This document shows, piece by piece, positions 42,381 to 50,178 of a stretch of 64,000 nt of DNA. The translations under genes and the position numbers were made by a program. The notes beneath the pieces are model-generated. The model worked only from the letters and a program-made list of their open reading frames with translations. It ran no database searches and had not been told where the DNA came from. Source of the stretch: Sphingomonas sp. Leaf67. Lineage in GTDB: Bacteria; Pseudomonadota; Alphaproteobacteria; Sphingomonadales; Sphingomonadaceae. The stretch is taken from assembly GCF_001421965.1 (NCBI RefSeq), contig NZ_LMLP01000020.1, forward strand, positions 62,173 through 126,172. The letters are read 5' to 3'. Position 1 is the stretch's first letter; the number at the start of each line of letters is the position of its first letter.

Positions 42381-43199
42381 TCAGTCGGTGTCGGTGAAGA
42401 CCCAGCAGTGAATGCCGCCCCCGGTCAGGCGGCTGTTGACTGTCTTCGCCGCGATGTAGCGCGGATCGCTGGCGCGCAGCGCCCGGCCGAGCTGGGAGTC
42501 GAGTTTCAGCGTGATGCCCGCTCGCTTGAACTCTTCTGCCAGCCCGGTGCGGTTGATGGCCAGCAGGCCGCTGGTCCGGCTGTGGTTGAACACGACACCA
42601 CGTCGCTTCAGCTCGGCGATTCCTGCCCAGAAAGGTGCAACCGCATCAGAGGGATGCGGGGCATCGAAGCCCAGATCGTTCATTGCCGGCGGTGCCATGC
42701 CGATGTCGCGGCAGAGATCGCCGATCATCGCGTGGATGACGCGGCGTTCGGTACGGTTACGAGTGTGCTGCAGCTTTGCGGTCAGCCGCAGGATCTGGTT
42801 CTGGATCGCAATGCGCGACTGGATCGGCATCGCGGCCGGTAGCTGGCCCGCGCCGTGGAAGTGGTTGAACAGCACCCGGAACGCGCGCTCTTGATAACGG
42901 ATGATCAGCTCGCGGATCGTCGCATCCTGAGCGCGATCGGGGTGCAGAGTCACAAGCCAACCATGGAAACACTCTAGCGACAGCGTCACGCTTTCCTGTC
43001 CGCCTCCTAGCGAAGGTATGGTCGTGACGACCATACCTCTAGCCAGCACGGGATGATTGCGTATGCGCTTATGTTGTGACGACCAGTCTAGCCCGAGGCC
43101 CTCGGCGATCGGCTTCATGACGACGTAAACGCTGTTATCGTTGCGGACCGTTGCGATCTGCTGCTTGTCGAATGGTACGAGTTCTATGCTGGTTGCCAT
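42381..43199 (-). CDS. Phage antirepressor N-terminal-domain protein
   Basis: A 272-aa protein with a P22-type antirepressor N-domain: LVPFDKQQIATVRNDNSVYVVMKPIAEGLGLDWSSQHKRI, then VTLSLECFHGWLVTL and IRELIIRYQERAFRVLFNHF. A middle helical part follows, and the C-terminal 40 residues (IAAKTVNSR ... HCWVF) match the end of the primase at 27.3 kb. Antirepressors of this type inactivate a CI-like repressor, which would suit the non-cleavable CI of this element. It follows an 88-aa gene by 24 nt on the same strand. Confidence 0.82.
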   Translation of the reverse strand: MATSIELVPFDKQQIATVRNDNSVYVVMKPIAEGLGLDWSSQHKRIRNHPVLARGMVVTTIPSLGGGQESVTLSLECFHGWLVTLHPDRAQDATIRELIIRYQERAFRVLFNHFHGAGQLPAAMPIQSRIAIQNQILRLTAKLQHTRNRTERRVIHAMIGDLCRDIGMAPPAMNDLGFDAPHPSDAVAPFWAGIAELKRRGVVFNHSRTSGLLAINRTGLAEEFKRAGITLKLDSQLGRALRASDPRYIAAKTVNSRLTGGGIHCWVFTDTD

Positions 43200-43223
43200 G
43201 CCTACCCTCCTGCTGGTCCAGCT

Positions 43224-43490
43224 TCAGCCGCGGCGACCGTGGGAGAAGGTCATGTTGTCGAGCATGGTGCCCAACCGATCGCTGAGGACCAGCATCAGCG
43301 CCGACAAGTTGTGGCAGGTGATTTCTGGCGTCTCTGTCGCTCGTTCAAGCCGGCCGTCGAAGGCAAGCTCTGCAACTCCGGCGAGCGCATCGCGCACCAG
43401 CGTCAGGTTCATGAACTCGTTTTCGGTGATAGCGTAATGCCCTTCCTCGTTCAGGGAACGCCGGGTAGTCTGGGTAGCAGCTTGAGCCAT
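43224..43490 (-). CDS. Small protein upstream of the antirepressor
   Basis: An 88-aa soluble protein (MAQAATQTTRRSLNEEGHYA ...), with a long helical middle (NEFMNLTLVRDALAGVAELAF) and no recognised family. It probably forms an operon with the antirepressor. Its promoter region carries the perfect palindrome at 43547-43568. Confidence 0.6.
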   Translation of the reverse strand: MAQAATQTTRRSLNEEGHYAITENEFMNLTLVRDALAGVAELAFDGRLERATETPEITCHNLSALMLVLSDRLGTMLDNMTFSHGRRG

Positions 43491-43546
43491 GGGTCACGTC
43501 CTAGGTTCGGGTTAGGTCCGGTTGATGCTCCAACATCTTCCGGACC

Positions 43547-43568
43547 GCTCCATGTAATTACATGGAGC
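43547..43568. promoter_or_regulatory. Perfect 22-bp palindrome between divergent genes (likely RHH operator)
   Basis: Each half reads GCTCCATGTAA on its own strand; the centre is AATT. It lies 18 bp before the start of a short ribbon-helix-helix gene and 57 bp before the divergent small gene. A half-copy, TACATGG, recurs at 43601-43607. RHH regulators bind such symmetric sites, so autoregulation is likely. Confidence 0.65.
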
Positions 43569-43585
43569 TTGTGTAGTGTCAATAC

Positions 43586-43759
43586 ATGACCTACACGCCG
43601 TACATGGCTCTGAAGAACGATCGAGTATTCCAGATGCGCGCCTCGGATGATTGGCTCGCAAAAATCGACGATTGGCGCCGTACCCAACCGGACATTCCGC
43701 CCCGTGCGGAAGCGATCCGTCGTCTGGTCGCGCAGGCGCTAGAAGCAGGCAGTAAGTAA
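43586..43759 (+). CDS. Short ribbon-helix-helix DNA-binding protein
   Basis: A 57-aa protein starting MTYTPYMALKNDRVF. The pattern is that of Arc/CopG-type RHH proteins: a beta strand (RVFQMRAS), helix A (DDWLAKIDDWRRTQPD), turn with Pro-Pro-Arg-Ala-Glu, helix B (AIRRLVAQALEA). A second start at codon 7 (MALKND) would also keep the domain. It is probably the regulator of the palindrome just upstream and may control the antirepressor operon or the mobilisation genes. Confidence 0.72.
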   Translation: MTYTPYMALKNDRVFQMRASDDWLAKIDDWRRTQPDIPPRAEAIRRLVAQALEAGSK

Positions 43760-44082
43760 GCTGCATTCCGGACGGCAGTCCGGATCGATCCCCATCGAAA
43801 ACTGCGATCCTGTTCGAACAATCGACAAGCAACCGAACGCTCTGCCACGACGATTGTAGGGGGTCAGGAAGCACACATCACGCTGCGTTCAGCAGTGGTA
43901 AGTGGCTGTTTTTGCAGCGTTGCGGCCGGTTACTAACTCGGCAGGCAGCTGCGTACGTTCGCCAACAACGGATTGTTGGATACTTTTCGGCGCCGTCGAT
44001 CCACTTGCGTATCGCTCATTTCTGTCGATCCTGACCGTCGTGACCCCCGGCGGACGGGCGGCAGCAATCACAGGACGAACCA
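43760..44082. other. Non-coding region with candidate transfer origin
   Basis: 323 bp without a supported gene, upstream of the relaxase operon. It contains a small hairpin and a nic-like sequence (see separate entry). Nothing else recognised. Confidence 0.5.
43962..44020 (+). other. Candidate oriT (hairpin plus MobF-type nic-like site)
   Basis: CCAACAA (43962-43968) / TTGTTGG (43973-43979) forms a 7-bp stem with a CGGA loop. About 26 nt later comes TTGCGTATCGCTCAT (44005-44019), which resembles the R388-type nic region TGCGTATTGTCTAT from memory (10 of 14 positions). Position directly ahead of the RHH and MobF relaxase genes fits an oriT. Confidence 0.4.
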
Positions 44083-44316
44083 GTGCGAACGACCCTTTGC
44101 GCCTCTGAGGCAGCCACGGACGCGGCTTGCCCCTGCCCCAACGAAGCGGTCGCGCGGGACATCGATCGCGCCATCGCGGACCACCTAGGCGTGCTTGATG
44201 CTTGGATGGGTGCGCTGTGGCGCGTCCGCGATCGAGCCGAGTATGAGGGTGCCCTGCCCCCGCCGCGTTGCCCGACGACCGGATGCTCGGCGGCGGCGCT
44301 CAGGGGGGACACATGA
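44083..44316 (+). CDS. Small protein at the head of the mobilisation operon
   Basis: A 77-aa protein starting with GTG (AGGA 7 nt before). Helical middle part (NEAVARDIDRAIADHLGVLDAWMGALWRVRDRAEYEG) and five Cys in the rest. Its stop overlaps the next start (ATGA), which supports translation. No family recognised. Confidence 0.5.
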   Translation: MRTTLCASEAATDAACPCPNEAVARDIDRAIADHLGVLDAWMGALWRVRDRAEYEGALPPPRCPTTGCSAAALRGDT

Positions 44317-44987
44317 GTTTCGGACGCAAGGCGCTCGGCAAATCGATCTCGTTCGCGCCGGGTCGCTATGCGATGCTGCAGGACGAAGCGGCTCAGGAAG
44401 GCATATCGTTCAGCGCGCTGGTCGAGCGGTATCTGGCGATGGCCATGGAACCGCGTCCTGATTCCGACGACGCTCTGCAGTCGTTGCCTGCACCGTCAGA
44501 GGCGACAGTGCCGGCGGTACGCGACGAGCCCGCGCCGCCGGCTCCCATCGAACTGGCGCCCCGCCCGGTCCGCGTGCTGGAGGCGGAGCCCACCGTAGAC
44601 GGCGGACCGCCGCCGCGCCGTCGGCAACGCTACGCGTTCGAAGGCTCGACGGGGCTCGGTATGCTGATCGGCTTTATCGCGGCGCTCGCCGTGCTGTTGC
44701 TGGTCCCCGGTGATGGCATCGTTGCGGAGAAGATCGCACTGGCCGCGCTTGGGATGCGCGGTGACGGGTATGGCGCGGGCGTGATGTTGCTGAACCGGCA
44801 CGCGGGTGAGGACGATATCACCCGCTACCTGTTCGCTACCGCCAACATTCCGGACAACCGCAAGCGGCTGTTCGCCTGTGCCAAGCGCGCCGGCAAGGGC
44901 AGCGATTATCGCGAGCTCGAGCCGTGCCGGATCTACGTTCCCGGGCAGCGGCGCGAGCGCGAGTTGTTGCAGGGCATCGTTCGGTGA
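44313..44987 (+). CDS. RHH/membrane mobilisation accessory protein (TrwA/TraY-position)
   Basis: A 224-aa protein: N-terminal ribbon-helix-helix-like region (KSISFAPGRYAMLQDEAAQEGISFSALVERYLAMAM), a Pro/Glu-rich linker, a basic patch (PPRRRQR) and one membrane helix (GLGMLIGFIAALAVLLLVPG), then a C-terminal domain with two Cys. It lies 16 bp before the relaxase gene, the place of relaxosome accessory proteins. Combination of RHH with a membrane anchor could hold the relaxosome at the membrane; that is inference. An in-frame upstream ATG exists, but 44313 has AGGGGGG before it and is coupled to the gene before. Confidence 0.6.
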   Translation: MSFGRKALGKSISFAPGRYAMLQDEAAQEGISFSALVERYLAMAMEPRPDSDDALQSLPAPSEATVPAVRDEPAPPAPIELAPRPVRVLEAEPTVDGGPPPRRRQRYAFEGSTGLGMLIGFIAALAVLLLVPGDGIVAEKIALAALGMRGDGYGAGVMLLNRHAGEDDITRYLFATANIPDNRKRLFACAKRAGKGSDYRELEPCRIYVPGQRRERELLQGIVR

Positions 44988-45003
44988 CGTCCGGACGGCC
45001 GCC

Positions 45004-47880
45004 ATGCTGACGCCCGCGGTCGTCCGGTCCGCTTCCGGCGCGGCGAGCTACTATGCCGCCGATAACTACTACACCGATGGGCAGGCGACCGAGGCGAGCC
45101 TGTGGGTTGGCGAAGGGGCTGCGCATCTGGGGCTGATCGGAGAGGTTGGCCGGGAACCGTTCGAAGCGGTGTTGCGGGGTGAGCTTCCCAATGGCGCGAC
45201 GATTCCGGCCGGGGCGAATGGCAAGCATCGTGCTGGCATGGACTTCACCTTCTCCGCGCCGAAATCGATGTCGTTGCTGGCCTATGTTGGCGGTGACGCG
45301 CGGTTGCTGGCGGCGCACATGGCATCGGTCCGCTCGACAGTCGGATGGATCGAGCGCAACCTTGCCGAGACGCGGGTAGCGAAGGACGGCTCGCAGGAGA
45401 CGGTGCGATCGGGCAACTTGGTCGTCGCGCTGTTCCAGCACGACACGAGCCGGGCGCTGGATCCGCAGGCGCATATTCACGCCATCATCGCCAACGCGAC
45501 GCGGGGACCGGACGGCAAGTGGCGGGCAGTTCACAACGACGTGTTGTGGGAAGGCTATTCGACCGCCGCCTCGGTCTACAACGCGGACCTGCGACAGCGG
45601 GTTGAGGCGCTTGGCTATGCGACCGAGCGCGTTGCCAAGCATGGTCAGTTCGAAATTTCGGGCATCCCTCGCGAGGTGATCGAGCGGTTTTCAATCCGGT
45701 CTGCCGAGATCGACGCGGCGATGAAGGGCATGAAGCACCAGACGCCTGAGGCCCGGTCGGCGGTGACGCTTGGTACCCGGGCCGCCAAACCCGTTGAGAT
45801 CGACCGGGTCGATTTGCGCGGAGAGTGGACAGCTCGGGCGGAGAAGGCCGGTATCTATCTGCCGGCGATGGTGGCGGAGGCGAGCCGGATTGCGGCTCGC
45901 AGTCCAACGGCCTGGCGGCGGTTGGTCGATGGCGCGCGTGGTGTCGGTGCTCAAGGTTTGGCGCTGGCCGAGCGGCTTGGCATTCGGGTGAAGGCGCCGG
46001 ACCCGTTGGTGCCGGAGCGGACCGGGCGGTTGGACCCAACGGCCTTCGCAGCGGCGCACGCGGTCGCTTCGGCGGTTCGGCATCTGGCCGAGCATGAGGC
46101 TGCCTTTCCGGCGCGGGAGGTGCTGAAGACTGCGCTCGATATGGGCGCGCCGGTTGGTGCGGCTGCGGTCGAGCAACGGATGGCAACGCTGGTTGGTCGC
46201 GGATTGCTGATCACGGGCGCTGACGGGCGGATGATGACGACCGCCGCTGCACTGGCGACCGAGCAGGCGATTGTCGATGGTGTGGTCGACGGCAAAGGGG
46301 CTGTGGCCCCTGTTCTGGAACAGACCCAAGCGAAGGAGCGTGTTGCCGCAGCTGCGCGGGCGGACGGGCGCCGTTTGAACGCTGGGCAAATGAGCGCCGC
46401 GACCCGCATCCTATCGAGCGCGGATCGGATCGTCGCGGTTCAGGGCGTGGCTGGCGCTGGCAAATCGTCGATGCTGAAGCCAGCGCTGGCGATCGCTGCC
46501 GAGGAAGGGCGCGCCGTGCTTGGACTGGCTGTGCAGAATACGGTTGCGCGGCGGCTCGGGCAGGATACCGGCGTCGAAGCGCGGACCGTCGCCTCGTTCC
46601 TACACGAGCATGATGGGCGCGATCGGACCGACCAGCATGAGGGGCGATCGGTTGCAGCGCTCCGGGGCGCGGTCGTAGTGATCGATGAAGCGTCGATGCT
46701 CGGCAACGACGCGATGCGGCGGCTTGTCAACGTCGCCAATCGCTATGAGCTCGGCCGGCTCGTGCTAGTCGGGGACAGTCGCCAACTTGGAGCGGTTGAA
46801 GCCGGGCGGCCGTTCAACATCGTCCAGCGTGCCGGCGACACGGCGTTCATGCCGACGAACCTGCGTGCCGCGAACGACGAGATGCGCGCGATCCATGCCG
46901 CCGCGCAAGCCGGCCGTGTCGGCGAGTTGATGGCGCTGTTGAAAGCGGACACCGTTGAGGCACCAAGCGAAGGTGCCGAGACCGTCGCGCGGATGTGGAT
47001 AGCCCTTTCACCTGACGAACGCGCGCGCACCGGCATCTACACCTCCGGTCGCCAGCTGCGGGCTGATGTAAACAGCGAGGTGCAACGATTGAGGATCGCG
47101 AACGGCGAGTTGGGCGATACGCCGGCGCGACTGTCAGTCTACGATCCCGTTCACCTAAGCCGCGAGGAAGAGCGGATGGCGCACCACTACACCCCCGGCC
47201 GCATCGTGGAGTTTGCGAAGGATTTGCCGAGTCAGGGTATCGAGCGCGGGCTGGCGCTTGTGGTTCGCTCGGAACGCGGAGTCGTCACGTTGCAAAGGCG
47301 CAGCGGCGTCGAACAATGCTATCGGCCGGGCAAGCTGGCACCTAATCGCATCGAGGATGCGGTGCGGGTGTATGAGTTGCGCAAGTTGACGCTTTTCGCT
47401 GGCGATCAATTGCGCTGGACCAGCACCGATCATTCTCGCGGCCTGATCAACGCTGACACCGCGATCCTGCGGGAGGTTCGGCCGGACGCGCTGCTGATCG
47501 AAACCAGCACCGGCGACCAGATCGAGCTTGCGCCGCAGGACCCCATGCTGAGGCGGATCGATCTTGCCTACGCCACCAGTGCTCATGCCGCCCAAGGCGC
47601 GACAAGTGATCGGGGTATCATCGTTGCCGACAGCCGTGAGGGACGCTTAATTTCGATCAGCCTGATGAGGGTGTTGGCCACTCGCGTGCGAGAGAGTGTT
47701 ACGCTCGTCGTGGACGATGCCATACGGTTAGAGCAGGTTGCCGGGCGTCGGGATGGTGCCAAAATGGAAGCATCGACTGTCCGACAAGCCATTACGAGGA
47801 GCGACCGCGCGCCAGAAAAGCATATTGCGCTCGAAATGACCGGGAGAGTGCGGGAACGCTCGATAGGACTGGAAATGTAG
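45004..47880 (+). CDS. MobF-family conjugative relaxase (TraI/TrwC-like)
   Basis: A 958-aa relaxase-helicase that nicks oriT and unwinds the strand. Relaxase part: catalytic tyrosines Y16/Y17 and Y22/Y23 in ASYYAADNYYTDG, SAPKSMSLL, and the three-His metal site H146, H157, H159 in QHDTSRALDPQAHIHAII. Helicase part (SF1B, RecD-like): Walker A GVAGAGKSS (about residues 481-489), Walker B VVVIDEAS, DSRQLGAVEAGRPF, and the C-terminal YATSAHAAQGAT. Length is normal. No coupling protein (VirD4/TraD) or T4SS genes are in the window, so transfer would need a helper. Confidence 0.92.
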   Translation: MLTPAVVRSASGAASYYAADNYYTDGQATEASLWVGEGAAHLGLIGEVGREPFEAVLRGELPNGATIPAGANGKHRAGMDFTFSAPKSMSLLAYVGGDARLLAAHMASVRSTVGWIERNLAETRVAKDGSQETVRSGNLVVALFQHDTSRALDPQAHIHAIIANATRGPDGKWRAVHNDVLWEGYSTAASVYNADLRQRVEALGYATERVAKHGQFEISGIPREVIERFSIRSAEIDAAMKGMKHQTPEARSAVTLGTRAAKPVEIDRVDLRGEWTARAEKAGIYLPAMVAEASRIAARSPTAWRRLVDGARGVGAQGLALAERLGIRVKAPDPLVPERTGRLDPTAFAAAHAVASAVRHLAEHEAAFPAREVLKTALDMGAPVGAAAVEQRMATLVGRGLLITGADGRMMTTAAALATEQAIVDGVVDGKGAVAPVLEQTQAKERVAAAARADGRRLNAGQMSAATRILSSADRIVAVQGVAGAGKSSMLKPALAIAAEEGRAVLGLAVQNTVARRLGQDTGVEARTVASFLHEHDGRDRTDQHEGRSVAALRGAVVVIDEASMLGNDAMRRLVNVANRYELGRLVLVGDSRQLGAVEAGRPFNIVQRAGDTAFMPTNLRAANDEMRAIHAAAQAGRVGELMALLKADTVEAPSEGAETVARMWIALSPDERARTGIYTSGRQLRADVNSEVQRLRIANGELGDTPARLSVYDPVHLSREEERMAHHYTPGRIVEFAKDLPSQGIERGLALVVRSERGVVTLQRRSGVEQCYRPGKLAPNRIEDAVRVYELRKLTLFAGDQLRWTSTDHSRGLINADTAILREVRPDALLIETSTGDQIELAPQDPMLRRIDLAYATSAHAAQGATSDRGIIVADSREGRLISISLMRVLATRVRESVTLVVDDAIRLEQVAGRRDGAKMEASTVRQAITRSDRAPEKHIALEMTGRVRERSIGLEM

Positions 47881-48142
47881 CAATTGGTTGGAAAGTGGCA
47901 CGTCCGGTTTGGAACGCGCCGCTGAGGTAAGCGTCCCTTCGTTCACCGACAGCGGATCGGCGGCTTATCGCCTCAACACGGGCGTTCGTGGAAGGAACTC
48001 GCCGCCCCGATAGTTGCCCTTCCCAATGGGAGGTCGACAGTGCACCCGGCGAGCGACGGAGAACAGAAATCTTCAAGTTTTGCCAGCGCGGCTGAAATCA
48101 TCTGATGACCCAAAATGCACCAGCGTGTAGCGTCGCAAAAAT

Positions 48143-49279
48143 TTGGCAGGCCTAAAGCGATTGACGATATATCTCGATAACCTGGCAGCGACGCCCATCG
48201 ACCCGCGCGTTGCCGAACGCCACCGCGCGGCAATGTCGGAGCACAGCGCCAACGCCAATTCGGCCGAGCACAGGGGTGGCGCTGACGCGCATGCCAGTGT
48301 CGCCGCGGCGGAACGCTCGGTCGCGGCTGCATTCGGCGACGACGCTCAGGAAGTCACGTTCACGCCTGGCGCGTCGGCGGCGCTGTGGCTGGCGGTCGAG
48401 GACGCGGTCGCGCGCGCGGGCAGCCGCGTCGCGCGCATCGCGGCGACCGCTGTCGAGCACCCATCGCTGCTGGCGGCTCTTCGTCGGGCCGAGCGTGCCG
48501 GCCGGGTCCACGTAACGGTCATCCCCGTGGATGCCTCCGGCGCGCCGCGCCTGCACTCGGTCGAGACGGTGCTGGCCGAGGGCGTGGACCTGCTCTGCGC
48601 AATGGCGGTGAACAACGAGGTCGGGACCGTAACCGACCTCACCGCGGTGATTGCCATGGCGGACGCCCGCGGTGCGCGGACGCTGGTCGATGCGAGCCAG
48701 GCGGCTGGTCGAATCGACTTCCAGCCGGGCGATCTGACGGTCGTCAGCGGTGCCAAGATGTATGGTCCGCGCAGGGCCGGTGCGCTCATCGGCACCCTGT
48801 CGAAGGCGGCGACCGACCTGGCCCACGAGGTCTTCGGCAGCCCAGACGGGCCAGCCGCTACCGCGCTTGCCCACGCCCTCGCGCTGCGGCTCGCCGAGCG
48901 CGAAGCGGACGAGGCTAGAATAGCCGTGCTGCGCGACACGCTCGAGGCGCAACTGGTCGACGCAGTTCCAGGCCTCCGCGTCAACGGGGCGCCCTCGTCC
49001 AGGATCGCGGGCAGCCTCCACGTATCGACGCCGCACCTGCCCGGCGAAGCCGCCGTCGCGCGCCTGTGGGGGCGGGTGGACCTGTCGACGGGCGCGGCCT
49101 GCCAGTCCGGCGTCGCCGGGCCGTCGCACGTGCTGTCGGCGATGGACGTCGAGGACTGGGTCCGGGAGGGTGCGGTCCGCATCGGGATCGGCCGCTTCAA
49201 CACGGAGGACGAGATCGACGCGGCCGGCGCGATGATCGCGGCGGCGCTGACCGCAGAACCGGCGAGGCGGCGCGCGTGA
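48143..49279 (+). CDS. sspA: Cysteine desulfurase of a DNA phosphorothioation module (SspA/DndA-like)
   Basis: PLP enzyme (378 aa) that takes sulfur from L-cysteine as a persulfide for later transfer to DNA. Motifs of the IscS/NifS class: IYLDNLAATPIDPRV near the N-terminus, EHPSLL with H106, NNEVGTV, VDASQAAGRI, PLP-lysine K205 in SGAKMYGPRRAGAL, and the active cysteine C320 in STGAACQSG. The residue before the Lys is Ala rather than the usual His. The start is uncertain: TTG 48143 or TTG 48161 (TIYLDN). It is coupled to the next gene by a GTGA overlap. A housekeeping IscS/SufS role is less likely because no Isc/Suf genes are nearby. Confidence 0.85.
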   Translation: MAGLKRLTIYLDNLAATPIDPRVAERHRAAMSEHSANANSAEHRGGADAHASVAAAERSVAAAFGDDAQEVTFTPGASAALWLAVEDAVARAGSRVARIAATAVEHPSLLAALRRAERAGRVHVTVIPVDASGAPRLHSVETVLAEGVDLLCAMAVNNEVGTVTDLTAVIAMADARGARTLVDASQAAGRIDFQPGDLTVVSGAKMYGPRRAGALIGTLSKAATDLAHEVFGSPDGPAATALAHALALRLAEREADEARIAVLRDTLEAQLVDAVPGLRVNGAPSSRIAGSLHVSTPHLPGEAAVARLWGRVDLSTGAACQSGVAGPSHVLSAMDVEDWVREGAVRIGIGRFNTEDEIDAAGAMIAAALTAEPARRRA

Positions 49280-50178
49280 ACGCCGTCGCCGTCCGGCCTC
49301 GGTTCAGCGGCCACGAGACGTTCGCGTGCCGCTTCGCGTGGTTGCCGAAGGCTGTGAAGCTGATCGGCTGGGATGCCGCCGCGCTGTCCGACGACGAACG
49401 GTCCATCCTGGAGCTCGGGCTCGGGAAGAACATGGTCCGGGCGCTGCGATTCTGGCTCGAGGCGTTCGACGTGGCGTCAGCGAAGTCCGGGCAGTGGGAG
49501 CTGCTACCTTTCGGCCAAGCCGTGTTCGGCGAGGGCGGTCTCGACCCCTACATCGAGCGGGTGGAGACGCAGTGGCTACTGCATTGGCGGCTGAGTACGG
49601 CGGTGCAGAACCCGCTCTTCGCTTGGCGCCACATCCTCTACCGCCGCATGCGCGTCGACTTCACCCGCTCCGAACTGCTCGCGGAGATGCGCGCCGAGGG
49701 CGAGCGGCTCGGCTTCGCGCATTCCGACGTCACGCTGCTGCAGCACGCCGACGCCTTCCTCCACACCTACCTAGGCTCGCTCAGCCCCTCGTCACCCGAG
49801 GATGCGCTCGACGGCCCGCTGGTCGACCTCGGCATCCTGCGGCGGCTCGGTCGCCGGCGCGGCGGCACCGAACGCATCGAGCCGGTCTTCGCGCTCGACC
49901 GCGTCCCTCTGGCCCAGATCGGCGGACCGGTGGTTGACTACGCGATCGCGAGCTACTGGCACGCGCGGCGCGCAGGCGAGGCCGTGGTCACTTTCCGCGA
50001 CCTGGCCCACGGCGAGGGCTCGCCTGGCGCCACGCTGCGTCTGGAAGCCGAGGACCTGCGCGACCATCTCGAGCGCTCGACCGCGCAGTGGTCCTATCGA
50101 CCGTCGGGGGACGCCGGCATCGTGACCGCCGTCGTCCCACCTGATCCCGACCACTTCCTTAGGGAGGCCTACGCATGA
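49276..50178 (+). CDS. sspB: DUF4007 protein (SspB-like)
   Basis: A 300-aa protein beginning with GTG that overlaps the sspA stop. The hallmark of DUF4007 is at the N-terminus: RFSGHETFACRFAWLPKAV, followed by LGLGKNMVRALRFWLEA and WLLHWRLSTAVQNPLFAWRHI. SspB of the single-strand phosphorothioation system is, as I recall, a DUF4007 protein acting as a DNA nickase. Order and coupling (desulfurase, DUF4007, ATPase, PAPS-reductase-like) support that assignment. The C-terminal third (TAQWSYRPSGDAGIVTAVVPPDPDHF) is also typical of this family. No classic nuclease motif is visible. Confidence 0.8.
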   Translation: MNAVAVRPRFSGHETFACRFAWLPKAVKLIGWDAAALSDDERSILELGLGKNMVRALRFWLEAFDVASAKSGQWELLPFGQAVFGEGGLDPYIERVETQWLLHWRLSTAVQNPLFAWRHILYRRMRVDFTRSELLAEMRAEGERLGFAHSDVTLLQHADAFLHTYLGSLSPSSPEDALDGPLVDLGILRRLGRRRGGTERIEPVFALDRVPLAQIGGPVVDYAIASYWHARRAGEAVVTFRDLAHGEGSPGATLRLEAEDLRDHLERSTAQWSYRPSGDAGIVTAVVPPDPDHFLREAYA

